From Scatonaster sp045598705 (lineage in GTDB: Bacteria; Bacillota; Clostridia; Saccharofermentanales; Saccharofermentanaceae): a stretch of DNA of 33,212 nucleotides. The position numbers were made by a program, and so were the translations under genes. The notes below the pieces were generated by a model. The model saw only the letters and a list, made by a program, of their open reading frames with translations. It searched no databases and was not told the DNA's origin. Numbering within the stretch: the first letter of the stretch is position 1; each line of letters opens with the position of its first letter. Shown piece by piece: positions 8,467 through 16,539 of the stretch. Where the stretch lies: the NCBI GenBank assembly GCA_045598705.1, contig JAZLMM010000033.1:1-33212 (forward strand), written 5' to 3'.

Positions 8467-8487
8467 TTTGTGAATATTTTGCAAAAA
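8467..8487 (+). promoter_or_regulatory. 21-base element upstream of second precursor, repeated before the NRPS
   Basis: The core TTGTGAATATTTTGCAAAA (8468-8486) with one flanking T and one flanking A is identical to bases 26796-26816, upstream of the peptide synthetase. It contains a perfect 10-base palindrome TTTTGCAAAA and a TTGTGAA half-site similar to Rex- or CRP-type half-sites, but no full dyad. A weak promoter reading is possible here, with TTGCAA (8479-8484), 18 bases, then GACAAT (8503-8508); a second -10 candidate is TACAAT at 8525-8530. The element lies 78 bases before the precursor start codon. Its function is inferred from repetition and position only. Confidence 0.55.
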
Positions 8488-8565
8488 CAGATGAGTAGAG
8501 CAGACAATCTCGCTCATTGTAAAGTACAATCAGAGCATAAGTTGTTTTTCTAAAGGAGTATGCAT

Positions 8566-8829
8566 ATGGATAACGAGAATAAAGAGAAAGCTTTACAAGA
8601 TGATAACCTCGAACAGGTTTCCGGTGGCGGTTTTGCCAATCCGGAATATATCACATTTGATGGAGAAAATGTTCCGATTTTCCCAGTGATTTGCGCTCCA
8701 TACTATATGTGTGGTACAGATGATCAAGGCAAGCCAATCGATTCGACGATACCCCATTGCAGTAACGAAGCGAATAAGGGCAAAATTCCAGATTGCGAGA
8801 AGTGTGACGTGTTCCTCAAGGGAAAATAA
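8566..8829 (+). CDS. Second double-glycine precursor peptide, 87 aa
   Basis: Small secreted-peptide precursor. The leader is only ~22 residues (MDNENKEKALQDDNLEQVSGGG) and ends in the same pattern as the first precursor's leader, ALQDDxLxxVxGGGF. It lacks the Nif11 helical part. The 65-residue remainder is unrelated to the first core and has five Cys at 43, 49, 65, 77 and 80, ending DCEKCDVFLKGK. The start at 8566 has AGGAG at 8554-8558 with seven bases of spacing; an ATG six bases earlier is too close to the binding site. It lies after both exporters, with its own upstream region carrying the 21-base repeat element. It may be a second substrate of the same maturase and exporter, a bacteriocin processed without modification, or an accessory peptide. 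No homologue is recognised. Confidence 0.75.
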   Translation: MDNENKEKALQDDNLEQVSGGGFANPEYITFDGENVPIFPVICAPYYMCGTDDQGKPIDSTIPHCSNEANKGKIPDCEKCDVFLKGK

Positions 8830-8874
8830 GTAGCAGGGGTCATGTCGATCTCTCGATTTGCCCCAAGGTGAAAT

Positions 8875-9336
8875 ATGAATTTGGTTATAGAAAAAGCAAG
8901 TGAGAAGTACTTATCTGACTGTGAGGTTGCGCTTGCTCAATCCACTTTAGGCGAGAAGTATTTCGCAAAAGAAGGGAGCGCCAAGCAGGCAATCCTTGAA
9001 GGAATCCACCAAGGGAATTTATATGTTGCTTTGTGCGAGGATGAATGTGTTGGCTTCTTCTATATCATTCCGAATGGCGCTTTCCATAGTTTTCCTTATC
9101 TTCACATCATATGTGTGAAAGAGGAATACAGAAGCAAGGGGATAGGAAGTGTTCTGCTTAAGCAGATGGAGGAGATCGCATTTGAGAGTTCCAATAAAGT
9201 TTTTCTTGTCGTGGCGGATTTCAACTCGGATGCCAAACGGTTCTACGAGAGGAATCACTATTGCCAGGTAGGGGAGATTCAGAGTCTATATCGACCTGGA
9301 ATTACAGAATATCTGATGATGAAAGAGAGAATATGA
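8875..9336 (+). CDS. GNAT-family N-acetyltransferase, 153 aa
   Basis: Acetyl-CoA-dependent acyltransferase with unknown acceptor. The core acetyl-CoA loop is visible as VKEEYRSKGIGSVLLKQME (about 80-98), after the strand SFPYLHIICV, and the C-terminal FYERNHYCQVGEIQSLY matches the usual GNAT ending. The length is normal for a single-domain enzyme. AAGGTGA at 8864-8870 supports the start. The gene follows the second precursor by 45 bases. That gap contains a weak GGGG/CCCC hairpin, and there is a 30-base gap to the HD-domain gene. Position next to a peptide cluster allows a role in self-protection or tailoring, but many unrelated GNAT genes occur in this window, so this is only a possibility. 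Confidence 0.85.
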   Translation: MNLVIEKASEKYLSDCEVALAQSTLGEKYFAKEGSAKQAILEGIHQGNLYVALCEDECVGFFYIIPNGAFHSFPYLHIICVKEEYRSKGIGSVLLKQMEEIAFESSNKVFLVVADFNSDAKRFYERNHYCQVGEIQSLYRPGITEYLMMKERI

Positions 9337-9366
9337 GACATAGTACTAGTCAATGGGTGTGATGGG

Positions 9367-9945
9367 ATGGAAGTCGGACAGATCGTCGAGTCGGCGAAGT
9401 CATTTATTGGAACCATATTTGCAGATGATCATAGCGGACATGACGTAGAGCATTCATTACGCGTATACCAAAATGCAATGCGAATCGCCGATACAGAACC
9501 TTCATGTAACCGCCTTGTTGTTTCACTGGCGGCGCTGCTTCACGATGTGGATGACCACAAATTATTCGATACGAAGAATAATGAGCATGCACGTTCTTTC
9601 TTAGCGGAACACGAAGTTGAACCTGAAACGGTGGGTAAGATCTGTGAAGTGATCAATGGTGTCTCTTATAGTAAGAATAGAGGTCATGCCCCAACAACAC
9701 TTGAAGGTAAGATCGTTCAAGATGCAGATCGACTGGACGCAATGGGCGCGATCGGAATTGCAAGAACTTTTGCATATGGTGGTGCACATGGACGTTCAAT
9801 CGAGGATTCCATGAAGCATTTTGATGAGAAATTGTTGCTACTTAAGGACGAGATGAACACAGAAGCGGGAAGACGGCTCGCAGGTTCACGGCACGAATTT
9901 CTTGTAGCCTATGTTGAAGAAATGAGAAGTGAGACAGAACCATAG
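9367..9945 (+). CDS. HD-domain phosphohydrolase, 192 aa
   Basis: Metal-dependent phosphohydrolase of the small YedJ-like HD type; substrate unknown. Metal ligands are in place: H29 in HSGHDVEHSLRVY, H59-D60 in LAALLHDVDDHKLFD, and D118 in VQDADRLDAMGAIGIAR. Helical throughout, with no signal peptide or membrane segment, so cytoplasmic. The start has only a weak purine-rich site (ATGGGTGTGATGGG). It is the last plus-strand gene of the left block and meets the lipoprotein gene tail to tail across 35 bases. A 4-base-stem hairpin (CGAA/TTCG) there is too small to call a terminator. Confidence 0.88.
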   Translation: MEVGQIVESAKSFIGTIFADDHSGHDVEHSLRVYQNAMRIADTEPSCNRLVVSLAALLHDVDDHKLFDTKNNEHARSFLAEHEVEPETVGKICEVINGVSYSKNRGHAPTTLEGKIVQDADRLDAMGAIGIARTFAYGGAHGRSIEDSMKHFDEKLLLLKDEMNTEAGRRLAGSRHEFLVAYVEEMRSETEP

Positions 9946-9980
9946 TAGCGAACGTATTCGTAGTGCCGCTTCTAAGATGA

Positions 9981-11222
9981 TCAAGAATATCCCAGTATAT
10001 CCTCGAGTACATATTTCTTTATTTCTGAGAAATCATGAAGATCATCGTGCTTCTCCAAGTAACTATCCAATTGCCGGTCAGTGATGTGTCGAGGTGCATC
10101 GCTAGAGGGTAAGAAGTACTCGGTGAGGCATGTGCCCTCAAGGATAATGTTATCGATGAGGTAATACTTTCTGCTGATTTCACCTTCTAACCCAACGGAT
10201 GGATCAGGTATTTCGACGATGAAATTCTTCGTGTAGTGATAGACCTTGTAGCCTTCCTGGATCTCGAACGTTTCAATTAGTTTGTCATAAGCGACGATTG
10301 CATCGTGTGCGTTGTCGTACACGTTGAATTCCATGCGATGGAAGAGCTCCGAATCTAGTGTTGCATTCGGGTCTGAAAGATGAAGATAAGTCAGACCATC
10401 CTGATTCAACTTCTCGACCGTCCACCCATCAGATACATTGGTTTTAGAATCGCCGACATCCAGCTTATATTTGCTGGCATAGTTGACAGAATCTTCTGGA
10501 TTCAGTAACCATGCATACGGCGCAGTTGTTAGGACTTCGTCGAGTACAAAGGTGCGCAGTTCGGGCGCATGGTCGATAACGTAATCCCGAAGTGTAGCTC
10601 GGTCGAAAACCGGTTCCTTGGGGGGCTGAGTCTCTTCATCCGGATTGGTGGCCCACTCGCTCCATATGTCGATTTCGGCTTCCATCATCACGTTCTCTTC
10701 AAGATAGTAAATGGATACTATGCCTGCATCATAGACGCCGGGCACTTGCGAGATGAACCATTTGTCGCCTTCTTCAAATCTTCCACCGCCTTGTTCCAGA
10801 CAGTATGCTTTCCATTCATTATAGAAAGATGCGGCATCGTCAGCGGTATCATAGACATTAAACACCACGTAGTTTACAGAATCGGTCGTGCCGTGTGATT
10901 TAGAACTGATATTCAGACATACACGTTTCTCGTCTTCATTCTGGCGTATCGGATTATCAATTGTTTTCCTGATGCACCATTCACCGTTGATAGATACCTC
11001 TTTCTCTCCGATTGGAATAGGGTAGTCGGAAGCGTATTGGATGCCAGTATGATCATCTGCCGGCTTGGACATTTGTGACTTGATATTGTCTTTGAAGTCT
11101 GGATGAGCCTCGGACTTCTTCGAGCATGCACACATGCTGCTTCCGAACATGGCTACGATAAGCGTGGCACTGAGTGGACGCAAGATTGCGGGACGAAGAA
11201 TACGTGAATGGAACTGCTTCAT
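9981..11222 (-). CDS. Predicted lipoprotein of unknown function, 413 aa
   Basis: The N-terminus is a basic, hydrophobic signal (MKQFHSRILRPAILRPLSA then LIVAMFGSS) ending in MCAC, with Cys31 and Cys33. Cys33 after Ala is the better lipid-attachment site, although the box is not canonical. The mature part is acidic and appears to contain two related halves. Each holds an EWCIRKT- or GWTVEKL-like strand, a YVVFNVYDTADDAASFYNEW or MEFNVYDNAHDAIVAYDKL segment, and a later YYLEENVMMEAE or YYLIDNIILEGT segment, then a terminal RDYVIDHAPEL or LEKHDDLHDF helix. This internal duplication of about 170 residues is visible by eye. It suggests a two-domain extracytoplasmic binding or structural protein. 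No enzyme motif is seen. It is followed tail to tail by the HD gene. Confidence 0.75.
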   Translation of the reverse strand: MKQFHSRILRPAILRPLSATLIVAMFGSSMCACSKKSEAHPDFKDNIKSQMSKPADDHTGIQYASDYPIPIGEKEVSINGEWCIRKTIDNPIRQNEDEKRVCLNISSKSHGTTDSVNYVVFNVYDTADDAASFYNEWKAYCLEQGGGRFEEGDKWFISQVPGVYDAGIVSIYYLEENVMMEAEIDIWSEWATNPDEETQPPKEPVFDRATLRDYVIDHAPELRTFVLDEVLTTAPYAWLLNPEDSVNYASKYKLDVGDSKTNVSDGWTVEKLNQDGLTYLHLSDPNATLDSELFHRMEFNVYDNAHDAIVAYDKLIETFEIQEGYKVYHYTKNFIVEIPDPSVGLEGEISRKYYLIDNIILEGTCLTEYFLPSSDAPRHITDRQLDSYLEKHDDLHDFSEIKKYVLEDILGYS

Positions 11223-11309
11223 TTTCGACCTTCCTTCTTTTTTTTCTCTATTATACGACGAATGTTATGTATGATGTGTTGCAAAGCAGATGAAGAAAGA
11301 GAAACAGAA

Positions 11310-11340
11310 GGGCTATCTCAATTAAGCTTTGAGATAGCCC
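11310..11340 (-). terminator. Rho-independent terminator after argG
   Basis: A perfect 12-base-pair stem, GGGCTATCTCAA (11310-11321) with TTGAGATAGCCC (11329-11340), surrounds a 7-base loop. On the minus strand it is followed by a pyrimidine-rich, T-heavy run (CTTCTGTTTCTCTTTCTTC). It lies 32 bases after the argG stop and upstream of the next minus-strand gene, separating the two. Confidence 0.85.
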
Positions 11341-11372
11341 ATGCGATTTGTCATTACTGATCAGCTGAAGAA

Positions 11373-12596
11373 TTACTTCTTATTCTCATTCTTCAGTTCG
11401 TTCATCTTCATAGCGCGAACCTTAAGCGGGAGACCCCACAGATTAATGAAGCCTTCTGCATCGTGGTGATCATACATATCACCTGTTGTAAAGGAAGCGA
11501 GAGACTCATTGTAGAGAGAGTATGGGGAAGTGGTGCCATTCTTGATGATGTTGCCCTTATAAAGACGGAGCTTCACTTCACCGGTAACAAATTCCTGCGT
11601 AACCTTGGTAAAAGCACTGATTGCTTCGCGAACAGGTGTGAACCACTTGCCTTCGTATACGATGCCGGCCATCTTATTGCCGAGGTCCTTCTTGAGTGCA
11701 ATTGTATCACGATCAAGAACGAGTTCCTCGAGCTGCTGATGTGCTTCCATAAGGATTGTTCCACCCGGTGTCTCATATACGCCACGACTCTTCATACCTA
11801 CCACACGGTTCTCAACGATATCAACGATACCGACACCATGCTTGCCACCCAGCGCATTGAGCTTCTTGATGATATCCGCAACCTTCATCTTCTCGCCGTT
11901 CAATGCTGTCGGGTAACCTTTCTCGAAGTTGATTGTAATTTCTTCGCCTTCTTCAGGAGCTCTCTCCGGTGTTACACCGAGAACGAGCATATGATCGTAG
12001 TTTGGAGCCTTGGAAGGATCTTCAAGCTCGAGGCCTTCATGGCTGATGTGCCAGAGGTTTCTGTCACGGCTGTAGGATTGGTCTGTGCTGAATGGAAGAT
12101 CGATACCATGTGCCTTGCAGTAGTCGATCTCTGCTTGACGGGAATCCATCTGCCATCTGTCATCACGCCAAGGAGCGATGACCTTGATGTCCGGAGCAAG
12201 TGCTCGGATACCAAGCTCGAAACGAATCTGATCGTTACCCTTACCGGTAGCGCCGTGACAGATTGCAACCGCATTCTCCTTGCGTGCAATCTCAACGAGT
12301 TTTGCAGTGATTACCGGGCGAGCCATAGCCGTACCCATCAGGTACTTATGCTCATAGACTGCACCAGCCTGAACAGATGGCATAATGTAGTTCTCGGCAA
12401 AATCATCGATAACATCTTCGATGTAGAGCTTCGAAGCACCAGAGATCTTCGCACGCTCCTCAAGTCCATCCAATTCCTCACCCTGTCCGCAGTCGATGCA
12501 GCAACATACTACTTCGTACCCGTAGGTTTCCTTGAGCCAAGGAATAACCGCAGTGGTATCCAATCCACCAGAATAAGCCAAAATAACTTTATCCAT
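11373..12596 (-). CDS. argG: Argininosuccinate synthase, 407 aa
   Basis: Joins citrulline and aspartate using ATP to form argininosuccinate in arginine biosynthesis; cytoplasmic. The N-terminus has the PP-loop ATP-binding motif AYSGGLDTT (residues 7-15). Family segments follow in order: ICHGATGKGNDQIRFE, IAPWR, LWHISHEGLELEDP, GKHGVGIVDIVENRVVGMKSRG, YETPGG, and a C-terminal tetramerisation tail ending in a Lys-rich stretch. Length is that of the family. The start at 12596 begins MDKVILAYSGG and has AAGGAT close upstream. The frame is open 16 codons further (MYLYKEDTHGERRIII), but this has no binding site and is not family-like. It is monocistronic with its own terminator, and argH is not in the window. 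A candidate promoter (TTGTAG, 18 bases, TATAAA) lies in the 151-base gap shared with the divergent AAA+ gene. No certain ArgR site was found. Confidence 0.97.
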   Translation of the reverse strand: MDKVILAYSGGLDTTAVIPWLKETYGYEVVCCCIDCGQGEELDGLEERAKISGASKLYIEDVIDDFAENYIMPSVQAGAVYEHKYLMGTAMARPVITAKLVEIARKENAVAICHGATGKGNDQIRFELGIRALAPDIKVIAPWRDDRWQMDSRQAEIDYCKAHGIDLPFSTDQSYSRDRNLWHISHEGLELEDPSKAPNYDHMLVLGVTPERAPEEGEEITINFEKGYPTALNGEKMKVADIIKKLNALGGKHGVGIVDIVENRVVGMKSRGVYETPGGTILMEAHQQLEELVLDRDTIALKKDLGNKMAGIVYEGKWFTPVREAISAFTKVTQEFVTGEVKLRLYKGNIIKNGTTSPYSLYNESLASFTTGDMYDHHDAEGFINLWGLPLKVRAMKMNELKNENKK

Positions 12597-12747
12597 GATA
12601 ATTATCCTTCTTTCTCCATGTGTATCTTCTTTATATAAATACATAGAACGTCACTACAATAACGCAAAAGGCTTATAATTTCAAGTGAATAGTGGTATCA
12701 TCATTGGGATATAGACCCATTTTTTCGGTAATGAGCGAGGTAAAACT

Positions 12748-14235
12748 ATGCCGGTATTTGATTTTAATGCGAAACCAGATGAACAGGTCGAGGTAACAGT
12801 TACTTATACTACTTTCGATTCGAATAAGAAGATAGCTGATAAAGAGAATCCGATTATCGTAATCAGCAACAAAGCTGGTAAGTTGAAGCACCATTCCTGC
12901 GGTATGTTTACGAGCCCGGCCAAGGCGACTGCTTTTACATTGGATTCAGAAGACGGTGAAGACATTAGTGAGGATATCCTAAGAATTGATTCAAGATTTG
13001 TAAGCCTCGTTAAGTGGCTGGGTGACAGCCATGTTATGGTCAGACTTTCCGGTGTAGTCATGGGTGACGAGTATTGGATCTATAAGATGATGGAGACCGG
13101 CATTGCTGTGCGTGGTGCGAAGCTTGCAGGAGAGAATGGGTTCCTCCAGTTTATGCTCAAGCGACTTTTCCAGAGTGAACCGCCTACAAACATTGAGAAA
13201 GATCTCGATGATATTGAAGATTCGGACAATATGAAGTTGACCAGCGTACAGAGTATCGCAGATTTCCTTACTTGTGCCGGAAATACTTTGCCGGAGAATA
13301 TTCGTATGTGGGCCAAGCGTAATCTTGCTATCGCCAAATCTAATGAAGTGACGCCGGAAGAGAGAAGACATGCACTTCGCGCACTCTCCATTATGTTCAG
13401 CATTCATTGGAAGAATGATTACTTCGAGGCGATTGACCCAGTTGAGGCCAGAAAGATCCTCGATGAAGAATTGTATGGCATGGAGAAGGTCAAGCAAAGA
13501 ATAATCGAGACCATTATCCAGATCAATAGAACGCATACACTCCCGGCTTACGGACTTCTGCTGATTGGCCCTGCGGGTACAGGTAAGTCTCAGCTAGCTT
13601 ATGCCGTGGCCAAGATTCTGAAGATGCCATGGACGACACTCGAGATGAGTTCCATTAATGATCCGGAGCAACTTACGGGTAGCTCACGTGTGTACTCGAA
13701 TGCGAAACCAGGTATCATTATGGAGACCTTTGAAAAGGCCGAAAGTTCCAATCTCGTATTCATCATTAATGAGCTGGATAAAGCCTCGGCAGGAAAAGGA
13801 AATGGTAACCCTGCAGATGTTCTGCTGACACTTCTGGACAACTTAGGTTTCACAGATAACTACATCGAGTGCAATATTCCTACGAGCGGTGTCTATCCGA
13901 TTGCGACCGCAAATGACAAGTCTCAGATCAGCGCACCGCTCATGTCGCGTTTCGCTGTCATCGAACTTCCTGATTACAGTTTTGAAGAGAAGAAAGCGAT
14001 CTTCAGCAATTTCGTTATGCCGAAGGTGTTAAAGAAGATTGGTCTTCATGAAGAAGAGTGCAATATTACCGAGGATGGCTTAGAGGCAATCATTGACACG
14101 TACCGCGCAACCAGTGGTATCCGTGATCTTGAGCAGGCCGCGGAGCATATCGCTGCGAATGCACTTTACAGAATTGAAGTTGAGCGAATCTCTTCTGTAA
14201 CCTACGATGCAAAGACCATCAGAACGTTGCTCTGA
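12748..14235 (+). CDS. Lon-like AAA+ ATPase lacking a protease domain, 495 aa
   Basis: ATP-driven remodelling protein of unknown target. The ATPase module (about 235-495) follows Lon closely: ILDEELYGMEKVKQRIIETI before the P-loop, Walker A GPAGTGKS at 274-281, and sensor-1-like PIATANDKSQISAPLMSRFAVIELPDYSFEEKKAIF. The C-terminus has a lid segment with SGIRDLEQAAEHIA, the Lon-type sensor-2 arginine region. The chain stops there, so the Lon serine-lysine protease domain is absent. The Walker B segment reads FIINELDK where Lon has FLLDEIDK, so the Mg-binding Asp is Asn341 while the catalytic Glu342 remains. The first ~230 residues are not the Lon N-domain and match nothing I recognise. Start site: CGAGG seven bases before the ATG. 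Divergent from argG, and probably transcribed alone. Confidence 0.85.
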   Translation: MPVFDFNAKPDEQVEVTVTYTTFDSNKKIADKENPIIVISNKAGKLKHHSCGMFTSPAKATAFTLDSEDGEDISEDILRIDSRFVSLVKWLGDSHVMVRLSGVVMGDEYWIYKMMETGIAVRGAKLAGENGFLQFMLKRLFQSEPPTNIEKDLDDIEDSDNMKLTSVQSIADFLTCAGNTLPENIRMWAKRNLAIAKSNEVTPEERRHALRALSIMFSIHWKNDYFEAIDPVEARKILDEELYGMEKVKQRIIETIIQINRTHTLPAYGLLLIGPAGTGKSQLAYAVAKILKMPWTTLEMSSINDPEQLTGSSRVYSNAKPGIIMETFEKAESSNLVFIINELDKASAGKGNGNPADVLLTLLDNLGFTDNYIECNIPTSGVYPIATANDKSQISAPLMSRFAVIELPDYSFEEKKAIFSNFVMPKVLKKIGLHEEECNITEDGLEAIIDTYRATSGIRDLEQAAEHIAANALYRIEVERISSVTYDAKTIRTLL

Positions 14236-14331
14236 TCCTCTTTCTGTAATTGCGATTCGTATCTATTCGACTTCATATTATCTCCACAAAACTCTGCTAG
14301 AATATAAGAATCAGAGTTTCGGGAGGACATC

Positions 14332-15000
14332 ATGTACAGAATCCTTGTAGTGGATGATGAAGAACAAATCAGAGAAATACTCGTGAACTACCTGACCCAT
14401 GCAGGCTATGAGGTGGTGACGGCTGCGAACGGCGTGGACGCAGTGGGGGCTTTTGAAGAAGATAAATTTGATCTGGTCTTACTAGACATTATGATTCCCG
14501 ATATTGATGGTTATGGTGTGTGTCGACTGATTCGAAAGAAGTCGGAAGTGCCGATTATTTTCCTATCGGCTATGGATGGCGAGGAGCAGTTGGTGAAGGG
14601 GTACGATTGCCTAGCAGATGACTATGTGACGAATCCGTTCTCGATGCCGATTCTACTTCGAAAGATTGCTGCGATACTGCGACGTAAGGAGAACTCGGGC
14701 AAGGCTGACCATACTCAGCAGATCACCTATAAGAAGATCGTCATTGATCGGGAATTGATGGAGGTTACTGTTGACGGGAAGCCTGTCAGTCTCACCGGTA
14801 AAGAGTTTGAGTTACTGTGTCTGTTCGTGGAGCATCCAGGACGTGTATATAGCCGTGAGATGATTATTGATGAGGTGTGGCAGTTTAACGATGCAGTCGA
14901 AGACCGTGTGGTCGACAGCCACATCAAGAATCTGCGACATAAGATCGGCGAAGAATACATTGAAACGGTAAGAGGAGTCGGATATCGTGCGGCAAGGTAA
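14332..15000 (+). CDS. OmpR-family DNA-binding response regulator, 222 aa
   Basis: Transcription regulator partnered with the kinase that follows. The receiver domain (1-115) has the acidic pocket D8-D9, phospho-acceptor D52 in VLLDIMIPDIDG and switch Ser79 in FLSAMDG. The conserved Lys of the usual DDYITKPF motif is Asn101 here (DDYVTNPF, codon AAT), which is unusual for an otherwise intact receiver. The winged-helix output domain (125-222) is normal: LTGKEFELLCLFVEHPGRVYSREMI, VVDSHIKNLRHKIG and RGVGYRA. A strong site (GGGAGGA) precedes the ATG. It shares its last 14 bases with the kinase gene. The absence of Lys could weaken phosphorylation-driven switching; the DNA-binding half looks fully functional. 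Confidence 0.93.
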   Translation: MYRILVVDDEEQIREILVNYLTHAGYEVVTAANGVDAVGAFEEDKFDLVLLDIMIPDIDGYGVCRLIRKKSEVPIIFLSAMDGEEQLVKGYDCLADDYVTNPFSMPILLRKIAAILRRKENSGKADHTQQITYKKIVIDRELMEVTVDGKPVSLTGKEFELLCLFVEHPGRVYSREMIIDEVWQFNDAVEDRVVDSHIKNLRHKIGEEYIETVRGVGYRAAR

Positions 15001-16465
15001 ACGCAAGAAACTGTTTGTTAAAGTATTTGTGGGCGTATTCCTGATGCAGGTGCTACTCGGCGTTGCATTGATTCTTTTCCTATATAAAATGATGCCGATT
15101 GGCTATAATACGACGCTTCAGGAAGAGATCGTAGCGGATTTCGATCGATTTGCCCAATCAGCCGACTATTCAAATTCAGATGAATTTGGCACACTGATGG
15201 ATGATTTCTTGGATAAATATCGGCACGAAAATGCGATTGCGTTTCTTACGGATTCGGACATGTTATTCGATGAACAGGGCGTTCCCAACAGAAAAATCTA
15301 CGATTCGAAATCAACGCGCTCTATTCATTCTATTGAAGAATACGAAGAGTATTTGCATCGGGAAGAAACGGAGAATATAGAAAATAACTATGACTATTAT
15401 TACAATACCACCTCGAAGAGAATCTACATGCTGGATGGAAACTGGAGAGCGTACATGGTGGTGTTCCAATTCAGAACACAGAAAGAGAACCTTGCTTCTC
15501 GAGTCATTTGGAAATATATGCCTTGGTTTATCTGCATCATTTTGACGGTCGCACTATTGAGCGCATGGGCGTTCAGTATGTTCTTCACTCGCCCGATTAA
15601 GAGAATCAGCGAAGTGGCCGGCGAAATGTCGGAACTCAACTTCGACAGGAAGTGCAACAACAAACGGAAAGATGAAATCGGACTGATAGGAGAGAGTCTA
15701 GATCACCTATCTTCTAAACTTCAGAGGACATTATCCGAACTTCATGAACGGAATACTGCACTAGAGAAAGAGATTCAACGAGCCAATCAGCTTGAGAACC
15801 AGAGAAGTGTTTTCTTCTCCGCCGCGGCGCATGAACTGAAAACACCATTAAGTATCGTCGACGGACAGCTCAATGGCATGATCGATCAGGTCGGTGTCTA
15901 TGAGGACCGAGATACATATCTTCGCAAGAGTCTGGCGAACGTGCGTCGCATGGAGAAGACGGTGAGAGATATTCTGGCCATATCCAGACTTCAGGCGGGA
16001 ATAGCCGTCTCTGAAGAGAAGATAAGTATCTCGAAGGTCATAAATGAGTTGATGGATACTTACGAGGAACTTTACGATGAGCGAAGTATAGTTCCAGAAG
16101 TCTCGGTAGAGGAAGGATTATATGTTCAAGGGAATTATGAGCTGATCAAGGACGCGCTGGGGGCACTTCTTTCTAACGCGTATCAGTATTCTCCTAAAGG
16201 CGCAGATGTGTATATCCGCGCGCGGAAACAAGACGAACGCATTACGATTGAAGTAGAGAACAACGGTGTTCATATACCGGATGAACATCTGTCAAAACTT
16301 CACGAGGCCTTCTATCGCACGGATAAATCTCGTAACAGCAACTCAGGTGGAAGTGGGCTGGGACTGTATCTTGTGAAACTGGTGGCGGAGAGCCAAGGCG
16401 GTGCTTGTGCCATTAGGAACACAGAAAAAGGCGTGCTGAGTTCGATTTCTTTCCGCTCCATATAA
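14987..16465 (+). CDS. Sensor histidine kinase, 492 aa
   Basis: Membrane sensor that phosphorylates the preceding regulator. Membrane helix 1 is at about 8-28 (VKVFVGVFLMQVLLGVALIL), an extracytoplasmic sensor domain of ~150 residues follows, and helix 2 is at about 180-200. After these come a HAMP linker (FTRPIKRISEVAGEMSELNF), a coiled coil, the H-box AAAHELKTPLS with phospho-acceptor H282, and a catalytic domain with an N-box-like region (LLSNAYQYSPKGA). The G2 box is GGSGLGLYLVKLVAESQGG. The sensor part is acidic with Tyr and Asn runs (NNYDYYYNTTS) and matches no ligand domain I know. The start is GTG at 14987 inside the end of the regulator gene, with AGGAG nine bases upstream, so the pair is translationally coupled. 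Confidence 0.93.
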   Translation: MRQGKRKKLFVKVFVGVFLMQVLLGVALILFLYKMMPIGYNTTLQEEIVADFDRFAQSADYSNSDEFGTLMDDFLDKYRHENAIAFLTDSDMLFDEQGVPNRKIYDSKSTRSIHSIEEYEEYLHREETENIENNYDYYYNTTSKRIYMLDGNWRAYMVVFQFRTQKENLASRVIWKYMPWFICIILTVALLSAWAFSMFFTRPIKRISEVAGEMSELNFDRKCNNKRKDEIGLIGESLDHLSSKLQRTLSELHERNTALEKEIQRANQLENQRSVFFSAAAHELKTPLSIVDGQLNGMIDQVGVYEDRDTYLRKSLANVRRMEKTVRDILAISRLQAGIAVSEEKISISKVINELMDTYEELYDERSIVPEVSVEEGLYVQGNYELIKDALGALLSNAYQYSPKGADVYIRARKQDERITIEVENNGVHIPDEHLSKLHEAFYRTDKSRNSNSGGSGLGLYLVKLVAESQGGACAIRNTEKGVLSSISFRSI

Positions 16466-16539
16466 ACTCCACACTACTTGCATAAAGTCTATATATTTCT
16501 CCGTTAAGATGAGCACATCAACGTAAAGGAGAAATGTAT

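Noticed and set aside
8834..8866. GGGG/CCCC hairpin with an inner TCGA pair after the second precursor
   Set aside because: Interrupted, weak stem and no T-run; not enough for a terminator or attenuator call.
11463..12638. A 391-codon open frame on the plus strand, opposite argG
   Set aside because: It lies wholly antisense to argG, whose protein matches the family end to end, and its translation has no recognisable motif. It is a by-product of argG codon use.
12597..12747. Possible ArgR operator or T-box upstream of argG
   Set aside because: The 151-base divergent gap has only AT-rich segments, with no convincing ARG box and no room for a T-box leader.
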